A DNA stretch of 64,000 bases from Paenibacillus koleovorans NBRC 103111 (GCF_004000845.1 NZ_BIMA01000003.1:1-64000); one strand, 5' to 3'. Positions 1-9,505 are shown, numbered from the stretch's first letter. Program-made: numbers and translations. The notes: generated by a model not told the origin, from the letters alone.

Positions 1-548
1 GCTCCGGGTCCCTGCCTCGCTGACCCCGTCCCCTCCTGGGCGCCCGAAGTCCCCTGTGCACCCGATCTCCCCACCCCGCCTCCCGCGCCTTCCATGGCTC
101 GGCCATCCACGACACCGCCGGCATCACCCCCCTGCCGTTCGAATCCGACTCGGGCGTGCACCGCCATTTTCACCTTGGCCGCCACCTCCGCCTGGAACTG
201 CTCAAGCTGCCGCTGCCGCCCGGGAGCCGGCTTCACGACGTACTCCACCGCCCCCGCGTTCAGCGCATCCAGCACCGCCCGGTTCACCGCGCTCACGACG
301 ATGACCGGAATCGGATATTGCGGCAGCAGCCGGCGTATGAATTCGATCCCGTTCATGCGGGGCATCTCGATGTCACAGGTCATCACATCCGGCGCGAGCT
401 CCAGCAGCTTGTCTCGGGCATCGAACGGATCCACCGCCGTCCCTACCACCTCAATCGCCGGGTCCGCTTCCAGCCCTCTCGCCAGAAACTCCCGGTACAG
501 CGCCGAATCGTCCACGACCAGCACTCTGATTTTCCCCCGTCTTCCCAT
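1..548 (-). CDS. cheB: Chemotaxis response-regulator methylesterase CheB (partial, C-terminus off window)
   Basis: The minus-strand frame from ATG 548 reads MGRRGKIRVLVVDDSALYRE and continues with a CheY-like receiver domain. It shows the DD acidic pair, the phospho-acceptor in DVMTCDIEMPRMNG, and the conserved Lys in EYVVKPAP. The catalytic methylesterase domain would lie beyond base 1; only the start of a Gly/Ala/Gln-rich linker is inside the window. CheB removes methyl or amide groups from chemoreceptor glutamates when phosphorylated by CheA. It starts 7 nt after the cheR stop in the last visible position of a cheA-cheW-mcp-cheR-cheB operon. Long plus-strand open frames over this stretch are shadows. 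Confidence 0.9.
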   Translation of the reverse strand, partial: MGRRGKIRVLVVDDSALYREFLARGLEADPAIEVVGTAVDPFDARDKLLELAPDVMTCDIEMPRMNGIEFIRRLLPQYPIPVIVVSAVNRAVLDALNAGAVEYVVKPAPGRQRQLEQFQAEVAAKVKMAVHARVGFERQGGDAGGVVDGRAMEGAGGGVGRSGAQGTSGAQEGTGSARQGPG

Positions 549-555
549 CGCTCCC

Positions 556-1371
556 TCACCCCTTCCTGTAGATGGCCGGCTGCACGTACTTGAACGGCGA
601 TTCTTCCCGGTGAATGGACTCCGAATGGCCGATGAATAGGTAGCCCCCCTCCTCCAGCGCATCATAAAACTTGAGAATCAACTCCCTTTTCGTAACCGAA
701 TCGAAGTAGATCATGACATTGCGGCAAAAAACAAGATGGAATTTGCGTTTGAACGGAAATACGGGATCCACCAGATTCAGCATGCGGAAAATGCAGTCCC
801 GTCGAATTTTGTCCACGACCACCGAATGCTCCTCGTCCCACGACTGGAAGTAGCGCATTCGCCACGGCGTCGGCAGCGCCTTCAGGCTCTCGTTCGGGTA
901 CACTCCACGCTCCGCCGTCTCCAGCACCTTCCGCGAAATGTCCGTCGCCAGCACCTGCGAATCCCAGCCCCCTTTCTCCAGCGCAAAAAAATCGTGCAAT
1001 ATCATCGCGATCGTATACGGCTCCTCGCCTGTCGAACAGCCCGCGCTCCAGATGCGCAAATCGCGGTCCCGGATCTGCGACTTCCAGTAGGGCAGCGCCG
1101 TCTCCCGCATGAAATGAAAATGAGGCTGCTCCCGCATAAAAAACGTGTGATTGGTCGTGATTTTCTCAAGCAGCGTATAGGCGGGCTCTCCTGTCCGGTC
1201 CTGCTGGAGGTATTGCAAGTACGCCTTGAAGGAGGGCAGACCGAGCTCATGCAGCACAGGAGACAGCCGTCCGGCTACCAGCCCTTGTTTGTCTCCCTTC
1301 AGCAGAATGCCATAATGTTTGTGTATATGAGCCGCCAGTTGGGTAAATTCGCTGTCCGTAATCGGAATCAA
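556..1371 (-). CDS. cheR: Chemotaxis protein methyltransferase CheR
   Basis: SAM-dependent methyltransferase that methylates glutamates of the receptor encoded just upstream. The N-terminal all-helical CheR_N segment (ITDSEFTQLAAHIHKHYGI) is followed by the Rossmann methyltransferase domain. Visible motifs are the SAM loop WSAGCSTGEEPYTIAM, the ATDIS acidic strand and FCRNVMIYF. The end is HSESIHR near the C-terminus, typical of CheR. About 271 aa from a TTG at 1371, which has GGAAGGAG 8 nt upstream and gives the usual short lead before the ITD motif. A GTG at 1416 would add 15 residues and also has a purine-rich upstream stretch, so the start is not settled. Confidence 0.92.
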   Translation of the reverse strand: MIPITDSEFTQLAAHIHKHYGILLKGDKQGLVAGRLSPVLHELGLPSFKAYLQYLQQDRTGEPAYTLLEKITTNHTFFMREQPHFHFMRETALPYWKSQIRDRDLRIWSAGCSTGEEPYTIAMILHDFFALEKGGWDSQVLATDISRKVLETAERGVYPNESLKALPTPWRMRYFQSWDEEHSVVVDKIRRDCIFRMLNLVDPVFPFKRKFHLVFCRNVMIYFDSVTKRELILKFYDALEEGGYLFIGHSESIHREESPFKYVQPAIYRKG

Positions 1372-1445
1372 AACCGCTGCTCCTTCCCGCCGTTTGCATG
1401 CGAAGAGGGACCCCACCTGATCGCAGACTCCCTCCGCATAACCGC

Positions 1446-3593
1446 TTAGTATTTGCCAAAATCACGCTCGCCGAGCGAAATGCGCTTCTTGTTGCCCAGC
1501 GTGCCCGACGGTCCTGCCGAGCCTGATCCCGATGAACCCGGGTACTTCGACTCCGCTCTCCCTGACGGTTCAGCAGCCCCAGGCCTGCCGAGCCCGCCCG
1601 GCGCGCCTGACATCCCCGACATCCCTGACATGCCATGCATGCCCGATATCACGGACCCGCCGCCGGTCGGAGCACCGCCCGTATGCTTGAGCCGGAAGCG
1701 GCCGACCATCTCCTTCAGCATCTCCGCCTGGCCGGACAGCTCCTCGCTCGCCGCCGCGCTCTCCTCCGACGTCGCCGAGTTCGTCTGCGTCACGTCGGAG
1801 ATAATGCCGATGCCCTGGTTGATCTGCACGATGCCGGTCGCCTGCTCGCTGGACGCGGTGGCGATCTCGCCGACAAGGTCGGCGGCCTTCGCCACGTCCT
1901 CGACGATCTTGTTCAGCGCGCCGGCCGTCTCGTTGGCGATGCGCGTGCCGCCTTCGACTTTGCGGATCGAGCCTTCGATCAGCGCCGCCGTCTCCTTGGC
2001 CGCATTCGCCGACCGGGCGGCGAGATTGCGCACTTCTTCGGCCACGACGGCAAAGCCTTTGCCGTGCTGGCCGGCTCGAGCCGCTTCCACAGCCGCGTTC
2101 AGCGCAAGAATATTCGTCTGGAACGCGATTTCATCAATGACCTTAATAATCTTGGAAATATTGCCGGACGACTCGTTGATGTCGTCCATGGCCTTCAGCA
2201 TTTGCTGCATCTGCTCGTTGCCCTGCACGGCGTTCATCTTCGCTTTTCCCGCCAGCCCGCTCGCTTCAACAGCGCTCTGTGCATTCTGCTTCGTCTGCGC
2301 GCCGATCTGCTCGAGCGAGGCGGTCAGCTGCTGGACCGAGCTTGCCTGCTCGGTCGCGCCCTGCGAGAGCAGCTGCGCCGAGCTCGACACTTGCATCGCG
2401 CCGGCAGCAACCTGATGCGCCGCATTGTTAATGTCGTTAAGCAGCTCGTTGAACGACTGGAGCACATGGCTGAGCGAGCTCTTGATCGGGGCAAAATCGC
2501 CCTGATAGCTGCTGCGGAGTTCGACGTCCATATTGCCGCGCGCCATTTCGCCCATAACCTCGGTTATCTCTTGCACATAAGTGGACAAGGTGCCGATCGT
2601 GTTGTTCAAAGCATGTTTGATTTTCGCATGATCGCCCTTGTAATCGCCCTTCACCGTCATCTGCAGGCTGCCGCTCGCCATTTCCTCCAGCACGCCGGCC
2701 GCTTCCTGGATCGGCTCGAGAATCGCGTCGACCAGGCCGTTCAGCCCGCCGATCAAACTCGCCCAATCGCCCGTAAACCGGTGCACATCGCCGCGCTCCT
2801 GCAGCCTGCCTTCCTGCGACGCTCGAATCAGCTTGTTGATCTCCAGGTTGATCTCCTTCAGGTTGGAGCGCAACTGCTCGACGTTGTCGTTAATGAATGC
2901 CTTCTTGCCCGGAAACTTTTCCAGCGGCGCCTCGAAGTTGCCCCGCGCGAATTCGGCTACAGCCGCCATCGCTTTCTTTTTCACCGCAATATGGCCCTTC
3001 ACCATGTCGTTCACACCTTGCGCCACAACGCGGTAAGCCCCCTCGAACTTGTCGGTCCGGAGGAAGACGTCGATGTCGCCGGCATCATGCTCGTCGGACA
3101 TCCGATTCATCTCGGCTAGCAGCTCGCGGATCGTATCGAGGATCTGCTTCAGCCCGAGCGCCAGCTCGTCTTTCTCCGACTTCACGGTCACTTGAACGGT
3201 CATGTCCCCCTTAGCGATGCGGGACGCCTCCGCCGCCTGCTGCCGCATGCTCCCCGCAATCTCCTCGATCGCAGCCGCCAGTTGGACCACTTCCCCGCCG
3301 CCCCGTCTGTCATGGCCATTGGCTCCCAGCCCCAGCTCGACGTCCAGGTTACCGGTCGCCAGCGCCCCAGCCAGCGCCTGAATGCGTCTAAGCGGCGTCG
3401 TTATCGTGCGGGTCACCCCCCAACCGAGCAAAACTGCCAGCACCAGCCCCCCGGCCAGCACCTCCGCCGCCCCCAGCAACCCTTCGCCCGACTTCCCGCT
3501 CCAGTACCCCATCGCAAACCCAAGCGCCACCAGGAGGAAAAATCCGCCCAGCAGCTTCACGCCCACTTTCATCCCATACAGCCGCTTCCACAT
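1446..3593 (-). CDS. Methyl-accepting chemotaxis protein without an extracytoplasmic sensor domain
   Basis: Transmits a signal to CheA/CheW. Two hydrophobic segments at residues about 10-30 and 40-60 are separated by only a few residues, so no extracellular ligand domain is present. A HAMP domain follows, then about 300 residues of repeated HAMP-like blocks (recurring LxxMAxGxLxxxVxGDYxGD). Next comes a full MCP signalling domain with the hairpin tip [21 protein letters not shown]. The last 75 residues are disordered, with an MSGMSGMSG run and Gly/Pro/Ser-rich sequence. ATG 3593 has GGGAGG 9 nt upstream. It lies 18 nt after cheW in the same operon. Sensing is probably through the membrane or cytoplasmic HAMP array (inference). 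Confidence 0.93.
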   Translation of the reverse strand: MWKRLYGMKVGVKLLGGFFLLVALGFAMGYWSGKSGEGLLGAAEVLAGGLVLAVLLGWGVTRTITTPLRRIQALAGALATGNLDVELGLGANGHDRRGGGEVVQLAAAIEEIAGSMRQQAAEASRIAKGDMTVQVTVKSEKDELALGLKQILDTIRELLAEMNRMSDEHDAGDIDVFLRTDKFEGAYRVVAQGVNDMVKGHIAVKKKAMAAVAEFARGNFEAPLEKFPGKKAFINDNVEQLRSNLKEINLEINKLIRASQEGRLQERGDVHRFTGDWASLIGGLNGLVDAILEPIQEAAGVLEEMASGSLQMTVKGDYKGDHAKIKHALNNTIGTLSTYVQEITEVMGEMARGNMDVELRSSYQGDFAPIKSSLSHVLQSFNELLNDINNAAHQVAAGAMQVSSSAQLLSQGATEQASSVQQLTASLEQIGAQTKQNAQSAVEASGLAGKAKMNAVQGNEQMQQMLKAMDDINESSGNISKIIKVIDEIAFQTNILALNAAVEAARAGQHGKGFAVVAEEVRNLAARSANAAKETAALIEGSIRKVEGGTRIANETAGALNKIVEDVAKAADLVGEIATASSEQATGIVQINQGIGIISDVTQTNSATSEESAAASEELSGQAEMLKEMVGRFRLKHTGGAPTGGGSVISGMHGMSGMSGMSGAPGGLGRPGAAEPSGRAESKYPGSSGSGSAGPSGTLGNKKRISLGERDFGKY

Positions 3594-3611
3594 CCCGCCA
3601 AACCTCCCGCC

Positions 3612-4151
3612 TTAATTAGTCGTCCAATCCTCCAGCTCGTTCTCGTTCACGATTTGCTCGCAGTCGAGCAGCAGCTTCACTTCCCCCGCCACCTTGCCTA
3701 CGCCTTTGAAAAACTTGTTCTTCCCTTTGTTTACCGCCGGCGGAGGAACGATCTCGAGGTCCGAAATCGAGAGCACCTCCGAGACGCTGTCCACGATCAA
3801 CCCGATGGACAAGTCGGACACGTCGATGACGATGATGCAGGTACGGTCGTTGTAGGCCTTGTACGCCTTGGCGAACCGCAGACGCACGTCCATCACGGGG
3901 ATGATTTGGCCCCGCAAATTGATAATGCCTTTGATATAGTCCGGCAGCTCCGGCACTTCCGTAATCGGCTGCAAGCCTATAATTTCGGTGACGAAACGGA
4001 TCTCGATACCGTACGCCTCCTTGCCCAGAGCGAATGTCAAATATTTGCCTTTCTGGGTATCCTCCTCTAGCTCTGCGACCAATCGATCCCGGTCTCGCTC
4101 GCGGTTGCGATCGCGATCGCGATCTCGCTCACGCTCGCTGCTGTTGCTCAT
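3612..4151 (-). CDS. cheW: Chemotaxis coupling protein CheW with charged Arg/Asp repeat at N-terminus
   Basis: Adaptor that links the receptor to the CheA kinase. From residue about 30 onward this is a single CheW-like beta-barrel domain (YLTFALGKEAYGIEI, IKGIINLRGQIIPVMDVR, GLIVDSVSEVL). The start ATG 4151 (MSNSSERERD) is chosen because AAGGAGG lies 10 nt upstream; an upstream ATG at 4190 has no such site. Unusually, residues 5-23 are an alternating Arg/Asp/Glu tract encoded by a GCGATC-rich simple repeat, absent from ordinary CheW proteins. The gene starts 16 nt after the cheA stop. Confidence 0.94.
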   Translation of the reverse strand: MSNSSERERDRDRDRNRERDRDRLVAELEEDTQKGKYLTFALGKEAYGIEIRFVTEIIGLQPITEVPELPDYIKGIINLRGQIIPVMDVRLRFAKAYKAYNDRTCIIVIDVSDLSIGLIVDSVSEVLSISDLEIVPPPAVNKGKNKFFKGVGKVAGEVKLLLDCEQIVNENELEDWTTN

Positions 4152-4167
4152 TCGTCCGTCCCCTCCT

Positions 4168-6369
4168 TTAGCGTTCATCAGCCGCTGCACCGATGGCTTG
4201 AATTAACCCGGCCACATCGAGAATGAGGCTGATAGGACCGTCTCCGATCAGCGTGCAGCCCGCCAGTCCGCGGATTTTCCTGCGCCGTTTGATGTAGTCG
4301 GGCAGCGCCTTCACGACCACCTGACGCTCCCCAAGCAGCTCGTCGGCGAACAGGCACAGCAGCTGCTCCTTGTCCTCCACCATGACGACGATCCCTTCGT
4401 CCAGCGTCTTGGCGGCCTTCTTCCCTTGGAAATACGCGTCGAGCCTCAAGATCGGGCAGCACTGTCCGCGCACCATGACCATCTCGTTGCCGTCCGGGTC
4501 GTGGATCCGGTCCTTCTCCGACGGGCGAAAAGACTGCTTGATGACCGCTGTCGGGATCGTATACCACGCCTCCCCGACTCGGATGATCATTCCGTCGATG
4601 ATCGCCAGCGTCAGCGGGATTCTGATCGTAACCGCCGTCCCTTCGCCTTCCCGGCTGTCCACAGCTACCGAGCCGCCGATCATCTCGATGTTCTTCGTGA
4701 CGACGTCCATGCCGACGCCTCTTCCCGAAAATTCGGAGACGTTATCCTTCGTCGAGAACCCGGGGTGGAAAATCAAATGGTGAATTTCCCTCTCCGTCAT
4801 TTCCTCCGCGGGTTTGCGAAGGATGCGGTTTTCCTCCGCCTTGCGGAGCAGCTTCGCCTTATTCAACCCCCGACCGTCGTCGCGGACGATAATCAGCACG
4901 TCGCTGCCGGCATGGTTGGCTTCCAGCGTGACGGTGCCTGCTGCGGGTTTGCCGGCGGCCAGTCGTTCGGCGGGCGGCTCGATGCCATGATCGATCGAGT
5001 TGCGCACGAGATGCATGATCGGATCGGAGATACGCTCCATGATCGTTTTGTCGACCTCGGTTGCTTCACCGAACATCTCGAGGCGGATGTCTTTGTCCAG
5101 CTTCTTGCCCATGTCCCGTACGATGCGCTGCATCTTGTGAAACGTCGCCGTAAGCGGCACCATCCGTACAGACATGACAATGTCCTGCACTTCCTTCGTA
5201 ATTTTGCGCAGGTGGCGCGCCGCCTTGTGAAACTGTTCCAGCTCAAGCCCGTCCAGCTCGTTGTTCTGCGTCACCATCGCCTCTGCGATGACCATCTCGC
5301 CGACGAGGTCCATCAGCTTGTCGAGTTTGCCGACGTTTACGCTGATGATGCTGGGGGAGGCGGTTGCGGTTGGTTGTGTCGTTTGCTGTAGCGCCATGGG
5401 TTCGGGTGTAGATGGTGTAGGTGTGGATGGTGTAGGTGTAGAAGATGTAGGTGTAGATGCGTCGGGCGTAGGGGATGTTTGGCGAGTATTTGAAGCTTCC
5501 AGTGAATCGATTGGGTCTGTTGAGGTGTCATGGAGAACTGCGATTGCGGTGGTCTGCATAGCGGCGACGGGGCTTGGCTGCGACTGTTGCGGCTGCAACG
5601 GCTGCTCGGGAAGCTCCGTCAGCACCAGGCGGCTCAGGAACAGCGTCTCCATGAAATGCGTCTGTACTTCCTCATAGCTTTTGTCCGTCTGCAGCTCGAC
5701 CTGGAACCCCTGCTCCTGAATCTCCATTGCGGCATTTTCATTTTCTAATATATCGTCCGGGGTATACGTAAAATCTTGCGTCAAGCTCTGCAGCCGATGC
5801 ACGACGTTGTAGGCGCGGATGTTCTCCATCTGGCAATCCTCTTCGAAAAATACGACGGCTTTGTACTGCTTGTTCTTCTGTATCTGCATCGGTTGCTGCT
5901 TCTGCTGCTCAGGCTGGTGCTGGTGCCCGGTTCCCGGCGGATCGGCGGTCAAATCAACCTCATTTTTCAGCGCCGCCAGAAATTTCCTTAGCCTCTGCAG
6001 CGCCAGCGTCGTGTCGCCGTCCGCCTTCTGCCCGTCTCTGAGCTTATCCAGCTCCGCTTTCATATAGTCGACACAGTCCAGCACCAGATCCGATAGCTTC
6101 GAAGCATCGAGTCGTCCGGGCTGCTCCGCGCGCAAATAGCCGAAAATGTCCTCCATCGAATGCGCCAGCCCCGCGATCGCCGAGAAGCCCATCATCGCCG
6201 ACGACCCTTTGATCGTATGCATGATGCGGAAAATCTCATGGACCGCTGCAGCCGTGAACCGCTTCGATTTCTCGCCGGCCATGACCAACTGCTCGAGCTG
6301 CTCGGTCAGCTGCCCCATCTCGAAAACGTACATCTCCATATACGAATCTTGCATCGATTGGCCCGACAT
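4168..6369 (-). CDS. cheA: Chemotaxis histidine kinase CheA
   Basis: Receptor-controlled histidine kinase that phosphorylates CheB and a CheY. Domain order is complete. P1 has phospho-acceptor His51 in HTIKGSS. A P2-like domain lies around residues 165-260, followed by a Thr/Pro/Ser linker with TPTPSTPTPST repeats near 300-335. P3 dimerisation follows. P4 ATPase has the N box HLVRNSIDHGIEP, G1 DDGRG and G2 GRGVGMD. P5 is CheW-like at the C-terminus. About 733 aa. ATG 6369 (MSGQSMQD) is preferred because GGAGAAGGTG lies 8 nt upstream; ATG 6390 is possible. It is first in the operon, with no flagellar genes nearby, so the pathway may control motility or another output. Confidence 0.95.
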   Translation of the reverse strand: MSGQSMQDSYMEMYVFEMGQLTEQLEQLVMAGEKSKRFTAAAVHEIFRIMHTIKGSSAMMGFSAIAGLAHSMEDIFGYLRAEQPGRLDASKLSDLVLDCVDYMKAELDKLRDGQKADGDTTLALQRLRKFLAALKNEVDLTADPPGTGHQHQPEQQKQQPMQIQKNKQYKAVVFFEEDCQMENIRAYNVVHRLQSLTQDFTYTPDDILENENAAMEIQEQGFQVELQTDKSYEEVQTHFMETLFLSRLVLTELPEQPLQPQQSQPSPVAAMQTTAIAVLHDTSTDPIDSLEASNTRQTSPTPDASTPTSSTPTPSTPTPSTPEPMALQQTTQPTATASPSIISVNVGKLDKLMDLVGEMVIAEAMVTQNNELDGLELEQFHKAARHLRKITKEVQDIVMSVRMVPLTATFHKMQRIVRDMGKKLDKDIRLEMFGEATEVDKTIMERISDPIMHLVRNSIDHGIEPPAERLAAGKPAAGTVTLEANHAGSDVLIIVRDDGRGLNKAKLLRKAEENRILRKPAEEMTEREIHHLIFHPGFSTKDNVSEFSGRGVGMDVVTKNIEMIGGSVAVDSREGEGTAVTIRIPLTLAIIDGMIIRVGEAWYTIPTAVIKQSFRPSEKDRIHDPDGNEMVMVRGQCCPILRLDAYFQGKKAAKTLDEGIVVMVEDKEQLLCLFADELLGERQVVVKALPDYIKRRRKIRGLAGCTLIGDGPISLILDVAGLIQAIGAAADER

Positions 6370-6801
6370 GTCACTTTCACCTTCTCCCATTCTACGAACC
6401 TATCGTCCTAGCTGTTACTTCCTATCATATGAGAAAAGTCTCCCTTCACTTGTATCTTTTGCCTGCATCGTTCGCCTATTTCCGGCCCTCAGGCAATCTG
6501 CAGCGAAAATACCGCCCATCGTATAGCCGTACAATGGATCGACGAGCGCGGGGAGGTGCTATGGGTCAACCGGCTATCCGGCATGGCTCTGGTCGGCTTC
6601 CCCTGTATGGGGCTGGCGCACTTTGGTTTTGAGGGGGCGCTGCAGGATGGCGAATGGTAAGTTGGGCGAGCTAAAAATAAATGAAGTCCGTTTTACCGAC
6701 TAACTCGACTCTTCCCCCTCGCGCCAAAGGCTATACGAGTTCTCTTCGCCCATGTAAAATGGAAACAGAACCCAATCCATCGGAGGAGTGTGGACAAACA
6801 G
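6370..6801. other. Intergenic region between cheA and the oxidoreductase gene, with a possible gene remnant
   Basis: This holds the divergent promoters for the chemotaxis operon and the oxidoreductase, though I could not identify a convincing -35/-10 pair for either. On the plus strand a frame is open from 6433 to a TAA at 6658-6660 without a start codon of its own. Its last 35 residues (for example IDERGEVLWVNRLSG and FGFEGALQDGEW) look protein-like. I do not recognise the family. It may be the tail of a deleted gene or chance. Confidence 0.3.
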
Positions 6802-7827
6802 ATGCACCGATTCCAGATTGTTATCGTAGGCTGCGGCCAAATGGCGAACGCTTGGGTGAACTATGCAATTGCGCGGCCTGATGCAGCCATTGTGGCGCTG
6901 GTCGATATACGCAGAGAGAGCGCGCAAGCGATGGCGGACAAACACGGCTTGAGTTGCGGGATCTATACCGACCTCGCCAGCGCCTTGCAAGAAACCACGG
7001 CGAACCTCGTCTTCGACATCACGATCCCCGCCGTTCATCGTGAGGTCGTGCTGACCGCGCTGTCGCATAGCTGCGATGTGCTCGGCGAGAAGCCAATGGC
7101 CCCCTCCATGGAAGAAGCGAAGCTCATGGTAGACGCGGCGGTCCGTTCGGGACGGATGTACGCGGTCATGCAAAACCGCCGATTCCTCCAGCCGATTCGC
7201 GCCTACAAGCATATTCTCGAATCGGGAACGATCGGGAAGCTCGGTTTTCTTACCGCGCAGTTCTTCGTCGGTCCCCGGTTTGGCGGATTCCGCGACGCTA
7301 TGGACAGCCCGCTCCTGCTCGACATGGCGATCCACACCTTCGACCAAGCCCGCTTCCTGATCGGAGCGGATCCGGTGTCAGTCTACTGCCACGAGTTCAA
7401 TCCGGCAGGCTCCTGGTATCAAGGCCGGGCAGCGGCCGCTTGCATTTTCGAGTTCGGCGACGGAATCGTATTCACGTTCAACGGAAGCTGGGCCGCGCAA
7501 GGTGTGCCCACTTCATGGGATGCCGAATGGCGGGCGATCGGAAGTCACGGCACCGCGATCTGGGATGGGAACCACGCGCCTTATGCCGAAGTCGTCGTCC
7601 CCGAGACCGATGCGGCGAAAAGCTTTATCGCTCCGACCAAACGTACCGAAGCGGAATTCCAGTGGGGCGACCGGCAAGAACGACATGACGGCTGTCTGGA
7701 CGAGATGTTCGCCGCTCTAATCGAAGGCCGAGACGCGGAGACGGTATGCACCGACAACATCAAGAGCATGGCGATGGTCTATGGAGCACTGGAAAGCGCC
7801 CGCATCGGGCAAAAAGTGCAGCTCTGA
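6802..7827 (+). CDS. Gfo/Idh/MocA family oxidoreductase
   Basis: NAD(P)-dependent sugar or sugar-derivative dehydrogenase. The N-terminal Rossmann fold carries IVIVGCGQMANAW at residues 5-17 and ALVDIR as the acidic end of beta2. GEKPMA near residue 92 is the hallmark Glu-Lys-Pro motif of the family. The C-terminal alpha/beta domain includes DMAIHTFDQARFLIG, with the typical conserved His. ATG 6802 is preferred over GTG 6790, because GGAGGAG at 6782-6788 is too close to 6790. The substrate cannot be read from sequence. The stop overlaps the next start (TGATG), so it is translationally coupled to an APH-like kinase, suggesting a shared sugar or amino-sugar metabolic role (inference). Confidence 0.9.
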   Translation: MHRFQIVIVGCGQMANAWVNYAIARPDAAIVALVDIRRESAQAMADKHGLSCGIYTDLASALQETTANLVFDITIPAVHREVVLTALSHSCDVLGEKPMAPSMEEAKLMVDAAVRSGRMYAVMQNRRFLQPIRAYKHILESGTIGKLGFLTAQFFVGPRFGGFRDAMDSPLLLDMAIHTFDQARFLIGADPVSVYCHEFNPAGSWYQGRAAAACIFEFGDGIVFTFNGSWAAQGVPTSWDAEWRAIGSHGTAIWDGNHAPYAEVVVPETDAAKSFIAPTKRTEAEFQWGDRQERHDGCLDEMFAALIEGRDAETVCTDNIKSMAMVYGALESARIGQKVQL

Positions 7828-8765
7828 TGCATACGACAGCAGCCCTGATTTTGAACGAGCTGAAATCCCGAATCCCCTCCCTCTCCGACACCGATCATAT
7901 CGAACAAGTAACCAAAGGCTTCTCGTTCGACGCGAAATATTTTCTCAGCAAACCCGGCTCCAGCATTCCAACCTATGTGCTAAGGACGGCCCCGATCGAG
8001 CAAGCGGAAAAGAAGCGACATGAATTCGAGCTCGTAGGCCGTGTCTACGAGCTCGGCGTCGCCACATCCAAGCCCGTCTCATGCGGTAAGATCGACACTC
8101 TGCAAATTTGCTATATGCTGCTCGGCTATGTGCAAGGAGAGGATGCTTCCGATGTACTGCCCGACCTCACAGAGGACGAGCAGTACCAAGTAGGCTGGCA
8201 AGCAGGGTGCGAGCTGAAGCGCATGCATGAATTGCCGGCACCTCCCAGGCTCGACAATTGGCACGACCGCAGGCTGGCCAAACATCGCCGCCAATTCGAA
8301 GCCTACCGCCAGTGCGGGGTCAAGCTGCCCGAGGAGGAGGCCATCGTCGCCTTCATTGAGGCCAACAGCGAGGCGATGCAAGGCCGACCGGACCGGTTCC
8401 AGCACGACGATTTCCATCCCGCCAACTTGCTCGTTCAACATCGAGCCTACTCGGGGGTGATTGATTTTAACCGCTATGATTGGGGCGATCCATATCACGA
8501 TTTTCTTAAAATCGCTTATTTCAGCCGGGAAGCCAGTATTCCGTTCTGCATAGGCCAAATCCAAGGCTACTTTGACGGAGAACCGTCGGAGGAGTTTTGG
8601 CGGCTCTACACGCTATATTCCGCTCTCATCATGTTCGGCACCGTCACTTGGACCCTCCAGGTCATCCCTGACCACTTAGACTCCATGCTCGAACGGATCC
8701 GGACCGTACTGAGCGATCATCGCGGATTGGAATCCCTCATTCCTACATGGTACAAGCCTAGATAA
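7827..8765 (+). CDS. Aminoglycoside phosphotransferase-family (APH-like) small-molecule kinase
   Basis: About 312 aa with the kinase-like APH fold. The catalytic loop is HDDFHPANLLV (Asp base, Asn metal ligand) and the metal-binding motif is GVIDFNRYDWGDPYHDF. The N-lobe has GFSFDAKYFL in place of a glycine-rich loop. The ATG at 7827 overlaps the upstream TGA. The family covers antibiotic kinases and metabolic kinases such as fructosamine, homoserine or choline kinases. Coupling to an oxidoreductase favours a metabolic substrate over antibiotic resistance, but this is inference. A terminator follows at 8774-8807. Confidence 0.85.
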   Translation: MHTTAALILNELKSRIPSLSDTDHIEQVTKGFSFDAKYFLSKPGSSIPTYVLRTAPIEQAEKKRHEFELVGRVYELGVATSKPVSCGKIDTLQICYMLLGYVQGEDASDVLPDLTEDEQYQVGWQAGCELKRMHELPAPPRLDNWHDRRLAKHRRQFEAYRQCGVKLPEEEAIVAFIEANSEAMQGRPDRFQHDDFHPANLLVQHRAYSGVIDFNRYDWGDPYHDFLKIAYFSREASIPFCIGQIQGYFDGEPSEEFWRLYTLYSALIMFGTVTWTLQVIPDHLDSMLERIRTVLSDHRGLESLIPTWYKPR

Positions 8766-8773
8766 ACCTAAAG

Positions 8774-8807
8774 AAACCAGCCGTCTCCCGCGGGATTCGG
8801 TTGGTTT
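8774..8807 (+). terminator. Rho-independent terminator after the APH-like gene
   Basis: Ten-base stem AAACCAGCCG / CGGTTGGTTT with one G-T pair, closing a 14-nt loop and running into a T-rich tail. It ends the oxidoreductase/kinase operon. Confidence 0.75.
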
Positions 8808-8978
8808 TTCGTTTGTCAAGCTGAAGCCGCTGGATAATTCTCATGATTTTCTCATAAAAGCAGCTCATCCCAAGCGGGCAAACGAATCCGGCGATCCCAG
8901 GTACATGCTGGAAATATTATTTGTGCTATGGTAGTTATGGGCACAGCGCCCACCATCATACACAACCGGGAGGACATC

Positions 8979-9491
8979 ATGAATCTTACAACTACCAAGA
9001 AGAGCCGCCTCGGCAAAGTGCTAGTGGGACTGACACTCAGTCTATCCATCGCCTTTTCCGGAGCTACCTTGATTGCTCCGCGAGCCGCACAAGCCGAGAC
9101 GATCTCCACTTCGTCGGTCGCAAGCAACGTCATTGCAACCGGCAAACGATATATGGGCGTCCGCTACCAATTCGGAGCCAAGTCCGGCATCACCAGTGCC
9201 TTCGACTGCTCCTCGTTTACGCAGTACGTATTCAAGCGCAACGGCATCAGCCTGCCCCGCTCCTCGCGCGACCAGGCCAAGGTGGGCCGTTATGTACCGA
9301 AGAGCCAGCTGCAGCCGGGCGACCTCGTTTTCTCCGACACGAACCGTGACGGCAAAATCAACCACGTGTCGATCTACATCGGCAACGGGAAGCTCCTGCA
9401 CACGTATCGCAAAGGCATCGGCGTCACGATCTCCAACTTCAAAGGCAGCACATGGGACAAAACTTATGTTACCGCACGCCGCGTGATCTAA
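8979..9491 (+). CDS. Secreted NlpC/P60 cysteine peptidase (cell-wall endopeptidase)
   Basis: Peptidoglycan D-glutamyl endopeptidase of the NlpC/P60 family, about 170 aa. ATG 8979 (MNLTTTKKSR) follows GGGAGG. The N-terminus is a signal peptide with a basic start, a hydrophobic core at 13-33 and an AQA cleavage site near 39. The mature protein is a bare catalytic domain: Cys77 in AFDCSSF, His129 in INHVSIYIG and His141. No SH3b or LysM binding domain is present. DTNRDGKI just before His129 fits an EF-hand-like DxNxDG calcium loop. It is monocistronic, flanked by terminators. Confidence 0.92.
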   Translation: MNLTTTKKSRLGKVLVGLTLSLSIAFSGATLIAPRAAQAETISTSSVASNVIATGKRYMGVRYQFGAKSGITSAFDCSSFTQYVFKRNGISLPRSSRDQAKVGRYVPKSQLQPGDLVFSDTNRDGKINHVSIYIGNGKLLHTYRKGIGVTISNFKGSTWDKTYVTARRVI

Positions 9492-9505
9492 TACGACAGC
9501 ATAAA

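Noticed and set aside
1453-3119. Long plus-strand open frames (about 320 and 494 codons) across the chemoreceptor gene
   Set aside because: They are antisense shadows of a GC-rich gene; they have Arg/Leu/His-rich composition, no domain and no ribosome sites, whereas the minus-strand frame is a clear chemoreceptor.
7827-8765. Antibiotic-resistance aminoglycoside phosphotransferase
   Set aside because: The kinase motifs fit the APH superfamily, but coupling to a Gfo/Idh dehydrogenase and no mobile context favour a metabolic kinase.
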